Part shown: piece after piece, positions 9,393 to 19,400 of the stretch
Layout of the letters: each line of letters starts with the position of its first letter
Position numbering within the stretch: the stretch's first letter is position 1
Assembly (NCBI GenBank): GCA_947503525.1
Contig: CANNEA010000005.1
Span: forward strand, 124,001 to 188,000
DNA: 64,000 nucleotides
Direction of reading: 5' to 3'
From: an uncultured Carboxylicivirga sp.
GTDB lineage: Bacteria; Bacteroidota; Bacteroidia; Bacteroidales; Marinilabiliaceae
Made by a program: the position numbers and the translations under genes
The notes under the pieces: model-generated
Database searches by the model: none
Told to the model about the DNA's origin: nothing
What the model saw: only the letters and a program-made list of their open reading frames with translations

Positions 9393-12300
9393 TTATAGAT
9401 TTAGTTTCAGACCAATATTAAAACGCTTTATCAACGGATAGCTATTAGCCGCACCTGCATCAATCGACTTCTTCTCAGGATCACCGAATTCTATTTTTGA
9501 TTTGGTAAACAAATTATTTCCACTGATATACAGTCTCAAATTATTAATCCCAATATTATTTAGCCTATCACCTGTAAAAGTATAAGCAAGCTCAGCCTGT
9601 CTAACTCTGAAGAAATCAGTGTCTACCCAACTGGTTTGTGTTGTTCCTCTGTATTGATCAAATTGATTATTCGTTTGCCTGATAGCATCACTATAATGAG
9701 GAGCTGGATTAGAAGCATTAGTATTGCCTATAGTATAATAGTCCAGCTGGTCACCTAATATTCTATTGCTATTTAAAGCAAAAAGGTAACTGGCATTATG
9801 AACATGCAATGACGATTTCTCGCTAACAGCCTGTAACATCACGGTTAAACTGAAACCTTTATATCCTAAACTTGTTGTTAATGCCGAATTAATTAATGGA
9901 TAATCTGTATTTCCAATAGGAACTCTATCGCTTGCATCAACCTTACCATCACCATTATAATCTACATATTTTATATCTCCCTCTATCAAATAGTTTGCAC
10001 CATCTATTCTTGTGTAATTATTGATATCATCTACTGATTGATAGAAATCAGAGGTAGTTAAATAGCCATAATGAACTCCGATAGGTTTTCCTTCTGTCTT
10101 CAGGTAATCCGCCATATTTTCCGGATTGTCCTGTTTAATAATTCTATTTTCACTAAAACTAAAATTCCCACTCATGGTCATTATTAAACCATTGTCGAAA
10201 GCCTTATTATAGCTTACTTCAACCTCCATTCCATGGTTTTTTGTCTCTCCGATATTTAAGTCTTTGAAAGTTCCCGATACCCAATCAGGCACTGTAATGG
10301 GCTGCATCAATATTTTCTCTCGTTGCTCACTAAATAAATCAACCGATAGCTTAAGAGAGTTTTCAAGGACACCAACCTCAACTCCCAGGTTGTTTTTTGT
10401 AGCTATTTCCCATTGTGCTGTAGTATTAGGAACAGCTCCCTCAATATAACTGTACGGTGTTGTCCATATGGCCGAATTATCGTTACCAAACAGAACATGT
10501 CGTAATCCTTGGTTTTCATCATTATACCTATCCACCTGCGACCATGAGCTATAATACAACCACCTATTGTTTTGTGATGTAACACTAGAGTTATCATTTC
10601 CCGCCTTACCATAAGAATATCTCACTTTAAATGTATTTAGGAAAGGAATATTTGATTTGACAAATTTTTCCTGGGCAATATTCCACCCAACAGCAAAAGC
10701 AGGAAAAAAACCAAACCTATTGGCTGGTGCAAACTGGTCTGAACCTGTATACCCTATATTTATTTCTGCAAGATATTTCGAACTATAGTCATATGTGGCT
10801 CTACCTGCCCATGCTTCAGATTTAAATGGTTGGTAAGCATCTATATTTCGCTGAGTCCGGTTAAACACTCCCATGGCAGTAAGAGAATGAGGTCCAAAGT
10901 TCCTGCTATAATTTAACCTTGCCTCATAGTACAACCTTCTTTCGTTGCCATTTAATCCCTCGCTTCGGAAGGAAATAGGGGAAAGATCCTGCTCGTAACT
11001 TGGGAATCGTGTCCAGCTATTATCCTCATTTAATCGATATAGAGGTACAGTCTGTTCGTAAACTTTACGATAACTCATCCGGGAATTATAGGAAACTGTA
11101 CCCTGAAACACCAAGCCTTTAGCAATAAAATCAAGTTCCTGACTTAAAACCAGATCAGTACTTACTCTAACCTCGTTCTGTTTTTGATAGCCACCTTTTG
11201 CACCCCCATTCTCTAAAGGAGAACCATAATGAATCATGGTGTATGGATTCTGTCGTGAGTCAGCCAATGAAGGGCGAATACCGGAATAAGGATCATAAGG
11301 ATCCGGATATAGTAGGGTGGCATCTTCGCCATAATACAGTGGAGCCATATTTACCGAACCTACCAATATAGAATTCCATAAATTAAACTGATCTGCAGTA
11401 GGTTTATTCTGCAATTGATAACTTCCTCCAATATTGGAAGAGAGACGTGTTGTTTTGGTTAATTGAAAGTCCAGATTGGTTCGAATATTAACCCTGTCAT
11501 AATAGAAGCGAGGATCATAATCTCCATTTTTTTCTGTATTGATAATATCTCCATCATGCAAATAACTCAATGAGCCAAAGTATTTAACCTTTTTTGTACC
11601 TCCGCTAACATTAAAATTCAGGTCGGTTACATATCCTACATCTTTTATCATTTCATTGTACCAATCTACCGATGGATATTTATAAGGTAGATCTTGCAAC
11701 CTGTAATGCTCCAATTCTTCTTGAGAATATAAACCATCCCAATTATTATCATTTTTCATGGCTACATTAGCATGTTGCAGGGTCTCGTATGCATTATAAT
11801 ACTCCTGTCCCTTGGTAGGAAATTTAAAACCCTGATTTACGGAAACATTGATTGATGGTTTATTTTCCTTTCCTCTTTTAGTAGTAATCAGGATTACCCC
11901 GTTTGCCCCTTTTGTACCATAAATAGCAGTAGCTGATGCATCTTTTAGCACGGACATGGATTCAATATCGTTAGGATTGATATCTGTAAACTCACGTTCT
12001 ATACCATCTACCATTACTAAAGGAGAAGAACTTACCCATGATGATTTTCCACGGATAAGAATTTCAGGATTGTCTTCTCCGGGCATACCATTGTTTTGTA
12101 TAGTAACTACCCCTGCCAATTTACCTGAAAGAGCACTTGAAACATTGGAGACACCGGACTGAACCAAGTCGTCCCCTTTTACCTGTGATATAGCACCAAC
12201 AACACTCTCCTTTTTTTGCACTCCGAAACCAACAACCATCACTTCGTCAATACTCTCAGCGGATGGGTTCATTTTAATTATTAAGGAAGTTCGCCCAGCT

Positions 12301-12551
12301 AGTTGAATAATCTGAGTCTCAAAGCCAATAAAAGATATTTCCAACTCATCTGTAGGTTTAGCTTGAATATTAAAATTCCCGTCAAAGTCAGTAATACCTC
12401 CTTGCGATGTTCCTTTAATAACTACCGTTACTCCCGGTAATGGTTCATTATCATCTGCCGAATATATTCTACCGCTTATGGTCATTTCTTGCGACCAAAG
12501 CTCAACTATATTGACAGCCATAAATAAAATTAAAAATAAGATTTTTCTCAT
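9393..12551 (-). CDS. SusC/RagA family TonB-linked outer-membrane protein
   Basis: The 1052-residue receptor has a signal peptide (about 1-20) and a carboxypeptidase-like regulatory domain (about 22-98: ISGRIYSADDNEPLPGVTVV). A TonB box (EVMVVGFG) follows, then the plug (SALSGKLAGVVTIQ, IYGTKGANGVILITTKRG) and a long barrel ending RFNIGLKLNL. It imports oligosaccharides bound by its SusD partner and is the first gene of the five-plus-one gene PUL operon. A TATATTTG -7 box and a shared upstream motif at 12635-12679 supply its promoter. The signature RagA/SusC features are clear; the ligand is not. Confidence 0.96.
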   Translation of the reverse strand: MRKILFLILFMAVNIVELWSQEMTISGRIYSADDNEPLPGVTVVIKGTSQGGITDFDGNFNIQAKPTDELEISFIGFETQIIQLAGRTSLIIKMNPSAESIDEVMVVGFGVQKKESVVGAISQVKGDDLVQSGVSNVSSALSGKLAGVVTIQNNGMPGEDNPEILIRGKSSWVSSSPLVMVDGIEREFTDINPNDIESMSVLKDASATAIYGTKGANGVILITTKRGKENKPSINVSVNQGFKFPTKGQEYYNAYETLQHANVAMKNDNNWDGLYSQEELEHYRLQDLPYKYPSVDWYNEMIKDVGYVTDLNFNVSGGTKKVKYFGSLSYLHDGDIINTEKNGDYDPRFYYDRVNIRTNLDFQLTKTTRLSSNIGGSYQLQNKPTADQFNLWNSILVGSVNMAPLYYGEDATLLYPDPYDPYSGIRPSLADSRQNPYTMIHYGSPLENGGAKGGYQKQNEVRVSTDLVLSQELDFIAKGLVFQGTVSYNSRMSYRKVYEQTVPLYRLNEDNSWTRFPSYEQDLSPISFRSEGLNGNERRLYYEARLNYSRNFGPHSLTAMGVFNRTQRNIDAYQPFKSEAWAGRATYDYSSKYLAEINIGYTGSDQFAPANRFGFFPAFAVGWNIAQEKFVKSNIPFLNTFKVRYSYGKAGNDNSSVTSQNNRWLYYSSWSQVDRYNDENQGLRHVLFGNDNSAIWTTPYSYIEGAVPNTTAQWEIATKNNLGVEVGVLENSLKLSVDLFSEQREKILMQPITVPDWVSGTFKDLNIGETKNHGMEVEVSYNKAFDNGLIMTMSGNFSFSENRIIKQDNPENMADYLKTEGKPIGVHYGYLTTSDFYQSVDDINNYTRIDGANYLIEGDIKYVDYNGDGKVDASDRVPIGNTDYPLINSALTTSLGYKGFSLTVMLQAVSEKSSLHVHNASYLFALNSNRILGDQLDYYTIGNTNASNPAPHYSDAIRQTNNQFDQYRGTTQTSWVDTDFFRVRQAELAYTFTGDRLNNIGINNLRLYISGNNLFTKSKIEFGDPEKKSIDAGAANSYPLIKRFNIGLKLNL

Positions 12552-12634
12552 TAGACTTTTATAATAATATTTTGGATTTTCCTTATCAACAACATAATTG
12601 CTGAAAACACTTTCTTAATTCATGTTAATAGTTG

Positions 12635-12679
12635 CAAATATATCTTTAGCTAACTATATGCCTACGTGTCAAACTGACT
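12635..12679 (-). promoter_or_regulatory. Promoter of the SusC operon with candidate regulator site
   Basis: On the minus strand a motif AGTCAGTTTGACACG (12679-12665) is followed after exactly 22 bases by TATATTTG (12642-12635), a perfect match to the Bacteroidota -7 consensus TAnnTTTG. Related 15-base motifs lie upstream of the two other minus-strand units of this PUL. No good -33 box is visible, which suits an activated promoter. Binding by the nearby hybrid two-component regulator is inference. Confidence 0.5.
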
Positions 12680-12744
12680 AATCCTACTAGGCATTTTTCC
12701 ATTCTTTTATATTTCAACACTTTAACCAACAAATACTTTCTTCT

Positions 12745-14622
12745 TTAATCAATACTGAAAGGATCTTTCCCCATTTTAAATTCTTCAAAATCGCTAATGC
12801 CATTGTTATTAGAATCTATATCTAGCTTATTCTCTATACCATCACCATCCGCATCACCAACAACTTCGAGTGCATCAGCCAAACCATCCTTATCGCTATC
12901 CCAGGTAAACCATCCTTTTTGAAAGGTATTACGGGAGAATTCCATCATATCGGTATTGTTAAGCTGGAAGTAATCTTTCTGTTTGGGTTTCTTTTTTAAG
13001 TAACCAAACTTGTTCCCTACCATAGTTACACCATTTGAGTTATTTATATTAAGTGCAGGTACTCCATCTGGCAAATTGAACAGACAATTTTTAACAATAA
13101 GCTGCGGTGTTCCAAGCTGGTTATACTCTTTGGATGGACAGCCCACCTGCAAAGCAACCTGGCTAAGATTTTCAAATACAACATTATCTATGATAACGCG
13201 TTGCGATGGAGGTCCTTCAATCCCCCCCGTTGCAAGCGCCTGATCCAATGCTTTCCCATTATCAATGATTGCACAATTACGTATCGTGGTTGGCTGATGC
13301 GTCAGTATTGCTCTTTGCAACTGTGTTCCAAACTGACAGTTCTGGATGATAGCTTCATTTTCTGCTTGTAGATAAAGCCTCGTACCCACCTTAATACCTT
13401 CAACTTTTCTATCTAAGGTGACCCACCCCTGACGGTGATTGATATGCTCAAAATCAGCAATCATAGCCATGGCTAATTGCCTATTCAGGTCAGCATCAAA
13501 TACCATAACCTTCTTACCAATACCAAGGTTAGTGTTATCCCTGGTATCCATATGGGCTATTCTTACTTTCTGCAAAGATGCAACCTCTTCCACTACATCA
13601 CCCGACATTTTAATATGAATGGCATCATCCAAAGTCCCTTCAATGTAACAATTTTCGATAAGGGGTTGACGTTCGTTTCCCTTAAGATGAATACCATCAC
13701 TGCAACTGGCCAGCACTCGCCCGGGTTTACGGGTAATTATAAGACCTCGTATCTTTAAATCGGAGCAGCTCCTGGCACATACCGTCATCTTTGGTGACGC
13801 ATAGGAAATAATGTTCTCAATAGTTACATCATCAGAATGATTTATCTGAATATTGGCATAATTGGTTACATAGTGCTCTCCCTTTTCTGAGGGTTTCAGG
13901 CTAGTATTATATACCTGATTCATTGAAGGAGGCCATACTTTCATCACAAAACAATCACCTACCCTTGCTTTATCCTGACGATGCATTCTATAAGTTACCG
14001 AATAGGTATTATTTCCTAAATCTCTTACCCCGGAGATTCTGGAATGCCCCTGATAGAACTTCAGATTGTCGCCGTTAATCGTTGTGCAGTCCGACACCCT
14101 TCCATCAAAATAATAGCTATCGTCTCTAACGTAGGGCTGAGGAAATCCCTCGTCAACTTTAAACTCCAAATATCCATTAGCATTATCAATCTTTGTTATT
14201 CTACCTTGCGTATAAGGAAGTGGCGAGTAATCGATTTGAAAATTACGTATGGTAATGTTTTTTGAACGATAAATTTCAAACGGCCTGCGTTGTGGATCTA
14301 CCAATAACAAACAATTATTACCTTCAACTATTAAGTTGTTTGCGCGATCTAACAACATCGTTCCTACAGGATGTTTTTGTTCCTTCCCTAAATAATAGAT
14401 GGCATTTTTCTGAAAAACGATCTTAGCTGGCTTATGAAGTGCCGAAGCTTTTTCAAATAATTTACGTAGCGCCGGCCCATCATCGGTCTTTCCGTCACCT
14501 ACTGCACCAAAATCTTCAACTTTTAAAAGTATTGTACTATTTTTATCATTTTCTGCAAAAGATGATATATTTATCAAGAGATATAGTAAAATGGATAGTA
14601 TAAATCTCATTACAATTTTCAT
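12745..14622 (-). CDS. Secreted right-handed beta-helix glycosidase-like protein (GH110/pectate-lyase superfamily) with Ca-binding tail
   Basis: The 625-residue protein has a signal peptide (about 1-23) and then the pectate-lyase superfamily opening VEDFGAVGDGKTDDGPALRK. A segment with NITIRNFQIDYSPLPYTQG resembles the region conserved in GH110 alpha-galactosidases. Beta-helix coils follow, including DGIHLKGNERQPLIENC and DDAIHIK, whose acidic residues are the plausible catalytic area. The last 60 residues contain three Asp-rich thrombospondin type 3-like calcium repeats (DSDKDGLADALE, DADGDGIENKLD, DSNNNGISDFEE). It has its own promoter, next to a sulfatase, so it probably trims alpha-linked galactose or a similar residue from a sulfated galactan. 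A lyase or other beta-helix glycosidase family remains possible. Confidence 0.65.
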   Translation of the reverse strand: MKIVMRFILSILLYLLINISSFAENDKNSTILLKVEDFGAVGDGKTDDGPALRKLFEKASALHKPAKIVFQKNAIYYLGKEQKHPVGTMLLDRANNLIVEGNNCLLLVDPQRRPFEIYRSKNITIRNFQIDYSPLPYTQGRITKIDNANGYLEFKVDEGFPQPYVRDDSYYFDGRVSDCTTINGDNLKFYQGHSRISGVRDLGNNTYSVTYRMHRQDKARVGDCFVMKVWPPSMNQVYNTSLKPSEKGEHYVTNYANIQINHSDDVTIENIISYASPKMTVCARSCSDLKIRGLIITRKPGRVLASCSDGIHLKGNERQPLIENCYIEGTLDDAIHIKMSGDVVEEVASLQKVRIAHMDTRDNTNLGIGKKVMVFDADLNRQLAMAMIADFEHINHRQGWVTLDRKVEGIKVGTRLYLQAENEAIIQNCQFGTQLQRAILTHQPTTIRNCAIIDNGKALDQALATGGIEGPPSQRVIIDNVVFENLSQVALQVGCPSKEYNQLGTPQLIVKNCLFNLPDGVPALNINNSNGVTMVGNKFGYLKKKPKQKDYFQLNNTDMMEFSRNTFQKGWFTWDSDKDGLADALEVVGDADGDGIENKLDIDSNNNGISDFEEFKMGKDPFSID

Positions 14623-14655
14623 TTACGATTTTAAATTTATTCCTACTTATCAATA

Positions 14656-14700
14656 CAAAACTCACTAAATATTAATTTAGGTAAGCATGTTAAATTGCCT
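14656..14700 (-). promoter_or_regulatory. Candidate regulator site and promoter upstream of the beta-helix gene
   Basis: AGGCAATTTAACATG (14700-14686, minus strand) matches the 15-base motif seen upstream of the SusC operon. Exactly 22 bases downstream is GAGTTTTG, one base off the TAnnTTTG -7 consensus. The spacing equals that at the SusC promoter. Confidence 0.4.
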
Positions 14701-14784
14701 AAGCACACATGCTATTATTCCTAAGCACTGACTTTCTGCAGACTACGCAATCTACTTAGATATAAATATTTTTCTCAGCAGAAA

Positions 14785-16173
14785 TTATTTAACCTCTTGC
14801 AACTGCATTTGAAACTTGTTTCTCAAATTTTCCAATACTTCTGTATCCCTGCCATGGATAGCCAGGTTTTTCATTTCATTTGGATCGTTCTCTAAGTCGT
14901 ATATTTCCTCATAGCCATTAGGTGAATCGGGATAATAGAGGTATTTATATTTTTCGGTACGTATACCTTGTGAACGAGGGATAGTAGGAAAAGGCAATAA
15001 ATGTTCAAAATAAAATTGATTGCGCCACTCATCACTTTTCTCTCTATAAATATCAGTCAGTGGTTTTCCTTGCATATTTAAATTCGGATCAATGCCGGCT
15101 AGATTGAGAATCGTTGGGGCCACATCTATATTTAAGGCCATTTTCTCATACACTTTTCCTCGTTGTGATTTCTTAAGCCGTGGATCAAATACCAATAAAG
15201 GAACACGGATAGATGGTTCATGCCCGTACCATTTGCCGGCCAGCCCATGTTCTCCTAGATAAAAACCATTATCACCCATATAAATAATCACAGTATTCTT
15301 ACTTAAGCCTTTCTCTTCTAATTTGCTCCTCAGTTTTCCTACAACATCATCTATTCCTGTAACCAGCCGGTAATATCCTTTTACCGACTCCTGATACTTA
15401 TCCGGAGTTGAGAAACGAACTTCCCATCTTGTTCGAGCTTCGTTGGGTAAATCATCGGGAGTGTTCTTAAAGAAATCAGGGAATCTTTCCTCGTAATCAT
15501 CCTTGCATATTTCGGGTACAGGGATAACATCATCTTTGTACAAACTCTTATACTTTGGATTATAAATAAACTGTCGAGGATCATTATCTTCCACATGAGG
15601 AGCCTTAAAACTAACTGATAAACAAAAAGGTTTACTTTTGGATGTTTGCTCCAAAAACTCAATCACATGCCTTTGAACCAACTCGGTATAATGTATGGTT
15701 TCTCCTACTCCATTCAAATTCTCATATCTCGGCTGCTTGCTCTCGCCCCAGAAATAATCATAGGCATTCTTTTCTCTTTTTAAATCTCCCTGACCAATCC
15801 CGTATTTACCAACAAAACCTATTTGATAACCATTTTTCTTTAATTGAATGGGATAGGTATTAGCAAATTGTTGCTCGGATAACTCTTTTTTAAAATCAGT
15901 GATCCCATTTCTGCTTACATATTGACCAGTTAATATACTTGCTCTGCTACTACTACAAATTGAAGTAGTCACAAAAGCATTTTTAAACATTGCCCCATCC
16001 TGAGCTATTTGATCTAAATTTGGCGTTTTAATAATCGTATTACCTGCCGCCCCCAACGCATCCCAACGGTGATCATCTGCAAGCAAAAAAATTATATTTG
16101 GTTTTTCATCGCTACAACTCCACCCGGATAATACAACAATTATTAAAAGAATAATGTGAATTAACTTATACAT
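14785..16173 (-). CDS. Family S1 (formylglycine-dependent) sulfatase lipoprotein
   Basis: The 462-residue protein has a lipoprotein signal ending SGWSC. It has the S1 N-terminal metal-binding segment (NIIFLLADDHR), then the active-site motif C73-S-S-S-R77 followed by ASILTG. C73 should be converted to formylglycine by an anaerobic or FGE-type maturase not encoded here. Further S1 motifs are DNGFYLGEHG and GKWYGHEPSIRVPLLV. It hydrolyses sulfate esters on saccharides, presumably in the periplasm or at the surface. It is divergent from the regulator gene at 16415 and carries its own upstream motif, so it is probably induced with the SusC operon. The sugar position attacked cannot be inferred. 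Confidence 0.92.
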   Translation of the reverse strand: MYKLIHIILLIIVVLSGWSCSDEKPNIIFLLADDHRWDALGAAGNTIIKTPNLDQIAQDGAMFKNAFVTTSICSSSRASILTGQYVSRNGITDFKKELSEQQFANTYPIQLKKNGYQIGFVGKYGIGQGDLKREKNAYDYFWGESKQPRYENLNGVGETIHYTELVQRHVIEFLEQTSKSKPFCLSVSFKAPHVEDNDPRQFIYNPKYKSLYKDDVIPVPEICKDDYEERFPDFFKNTPDDLPNEARTRWEVRFSTPDKYQESVKGYYRLVTGIDDVVGKLRSKLEEKGLSKNTVIIYMGDNGFYLGEHGLAGKWYGHEPSIRVPLLVFDPRLKKSQRGKVYEKMALNIDVAPTILNLAGIDPNLNMQGKPLTDIYREKSDEWRNQFYFEHLLPFPTIPRSQGIRTEKYKYLYYPDSPNGYEEIYDLENDPNEMKNLAIHGRDTEVLENLRNKFQMQLQEVK

Positions 16174-16314
16174 AAAAACAGTTTATCATTGATTTTTTTG
16201 TAATATACACTCCAGCTTACAGCAAAATTTTATCACAAAACATCCATCATTTATATTAGTCTCAAAATAAGCCAATCCGCTCAATCTTAAGACTCGACAT
16301 ATTGACGTATTCTA

Positions 16315-16329
16315 CATGGTAAATTGACT
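16315..16329 (-). promoter_or_regulatory. Candidate regulator site between sulfatase and HTCS genes
   Basis: AGTCAATTTACCATG on the minus strand is the third copy of the PUL motif. A weak -7-like octamer (TAAGATTG) follows after 25 bases, slightly further than in the other two promoters. Being in the divergent spacer it could also affect the regulator gene. Confidence 0.35.
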
Positions 16330-16414
16330 TTAAAATCACGTTTTTCTTTTAGAATACTATATTTTAATATTTTTATGCATTAAAAATTATTGGTTAATAA
16401 ATACACCTGAAGTA

Positions 16415-19400
16415 ATGACCCGTAAAGCTCATTTGCCATATATTACAGTAATATTACTTCTGCTTATTAATTCATTTTCATTAATTAAAGCGGAGAAATC
16501 TTTCCAATTTGAAAGATTGGACACATCCAATGGTCTTTCAGATAACCAGGTTATTTGTATTCATCAGGATCAGGAAGGTTTTCTGTGGTTTGGCACTATT
16601 AGTGGCTTAAACAGGTATGATGGATATTCTTTTAAGACATTCAACCAGGAAAATTCAAAAGAAGTTCCATTACATGACCAACATGTTATGAGCATTGAAG
16701 AGGATAACTTTGGACATTTATGGCTGGAAGGATATGCAGGTACCTATCGCATGTTTGATAAGAGTACACATAAAACAATGGTTTTCCCTGATGCATTTGG
16801 ATATTATCCGACCATTCCAAATCAAAAAATATTTTTACATAGAGATGGTTTTGCTGTACTTGCTTTAAAAGAGTTCGGAGTTTTTATTATTGACATTAAA
16901 ACAAATCCTGGAGAACTAATTGGTAAATATCTTTTCGACGAAGAAACTTTAAAAGACAATACTACGATTGAAAGTATCTATGCGAAAGACTTAAACAATA
17001 TTTGGCTTTCAACCTACACTGGTCCTCTGTTATTAAAAATAGATCCGTCATCAGATAGCTATCAATATAGTTTTATCTCAAAACCAACCACTCAGGTAAG
17101 CCGGGCAGAACATTATAAAATAGATTCCTCCCTATTTTTTATAGTACCTGGAAAAGGCTTGTCAATTATTGATTTAACAGATGGTTCGTCAAGAATTATT
17201 GAATCGACAAACGGGATTGACTTAAAGAATATACGTTACATTACCGGACACCAGGATCAGTTATGGATTTTAACAGATGACCATGGTGCTTTGGGAATTT
17301 CAAATGATGAACAAGAGCTACTTTTTCATATAACGAACCTCCATAATTCTCCTCTAAAAAACGTACTCAAACTATATAATGATAAAAAAGGAAATTTGTG
17401 GTTCTATTCAACACATTATCAGGAATTTGTTTGTTACAATACTAAAAAGGCAAAATCAAGCACTTTCTTTTTCCCTACCGCCCAAAGTAACTTATTACAA
17501 AATCCTGCCAATGTTATAAAGTTCTTTGAAGAAGACAGTGAAGGAAATATTTGGATCGGCACCGAAGAGGATGGTATATTTTTTTATGATGTTCGCTCCT
17601 CGACAGCTCAAAAAATAAGGAACAACCCTAGAGTGAACACCAGTCTTATTGCAAACAGCATTTTATCCTTCAAAGAGGACTACAATAAAACTGTCTGGAT
17701 CGGGACGAAGTATGGTATATCTAAACTAAACTTTAAAGAAAGTAACTTCACTGAAATTATTCACAATCCGAATGTATTTAACCAGTTTGATAACAGTACA
17801 GATGCCTTATATAAAGATTCCTATGGTAACATCTGGTGTGGAACAAAATCTGGTGAGTTATATGTATACGACCATCAACTAAAGTTGAAACACATCTTTC
17901 CTGACAAAGAACAAATCTGTGGTTTAAATAATATGCGTGCTTTCACCTTTTATGAAGATTCAAAAGATCGCTTATGGATTGGCACCAAGGGGGAAGGCTT
18001 ATATCTTCTGGATCTTAAAAAATATGCTAACAACCTGGAGCAAGCTCATTTTACGCACATTGAACAAGATAACCTACACAACGAATTCTACGATATTATT
18101 GAAGACAGCCAGAACCGAATTTGGCTTGCCAGTTTTGGCGGAGGTTTGTACTTATTATTGGACGAAGATAAGCAGCTATCCTTATTAGATTACAATCAGT
18201 TTTTAAATCCATTTTGTCCTTTTTCTATTGAATATGGTAGATGTATTCTGGAAGATTCACAAGGCAAGATATGGTATGGTGGTTTAAATGGACTCATCAG
18301 TTTTAACGTAGATACCAAGGAGCGTTTACCTAAGAATGTTATTTATTATTCATACAACTCCCCAAACCAAGCTACTGCATTAGGGTACAATGATATTACA
18401 TCCTTATTTGAAGACAAGAAAGGAATAATCTGGATTGGAACAGGTGGCGGAGGTTTGAATTCCTATCAGCTCAAAACAAAAATAATCAACCATTATACTA
18501 CAACTGAAGGATTACCCAATAATATTATTCATTCCACAATTAACGATGACAAAGAGAACCTTTGGATTAGCACGAGAAACGGATTGTCAAAATTCAATAG
18601 TACAAACAATCACTTCACCAACTACTCTACTGCGGATGGCCTGCCTTCTAACGAATTTACGGAGGGAAAACCGTTTGTAGCTGATAACAAACTTTTTTTT
18701 GGCACCATAAAGGGTATAACATATTTTTCACCTTCTAATATAGATGAGAATGTCTCCTATCCAAATATCCTTTTGACTGATTTTTTAATTTCTAATAAAC
18801 CAATTCAGGTTAGCAGCTCCGGGCCACTAAACCAAGACATTAACATTACAGAATCCATTACTTTAAGCCACGATCAGAATAGTTTTACAGTTATTTATTC
18901 AACCTCTAATTATAGCGCAGACAATAAGAATAGTTTAGAATACAAATTGGATAAATTTGATAGCGAGTGGATTCGCACTGACAACAACAATATCACCTAT
19001 ACCAATATACCACCCGGAGAATACAAATTAGGACTAAGGTTCCCACATGTAGGAGAAGGTATCATCTCTCCTCAAAAAGAATTAATAATTATTATCAGAC
19101 CTCCTTTTTGGAGTACCGGTTGGGCATACCTTATTTACGTTGTACTTACGTTTTTAATATTATTCATTATTATTAATGCTATCACTAAAATAAAAATTCT
19201 TCGCAACAACCTAAAACTGGAGCAGGAAGTAACAAATTTTAAGCTGCAATTTTTCACAAATATATCGCATGAGTTAAGAACACCTCTAACACTTATCATT
19301 AACCCTGTGAAAGAAGTAATCAATGGCAATAACCAGCTTAGCACCTCCGTACAGAGACACTTACAACTAGCTTATAACAATGCGAACAACTTACTCAAAC

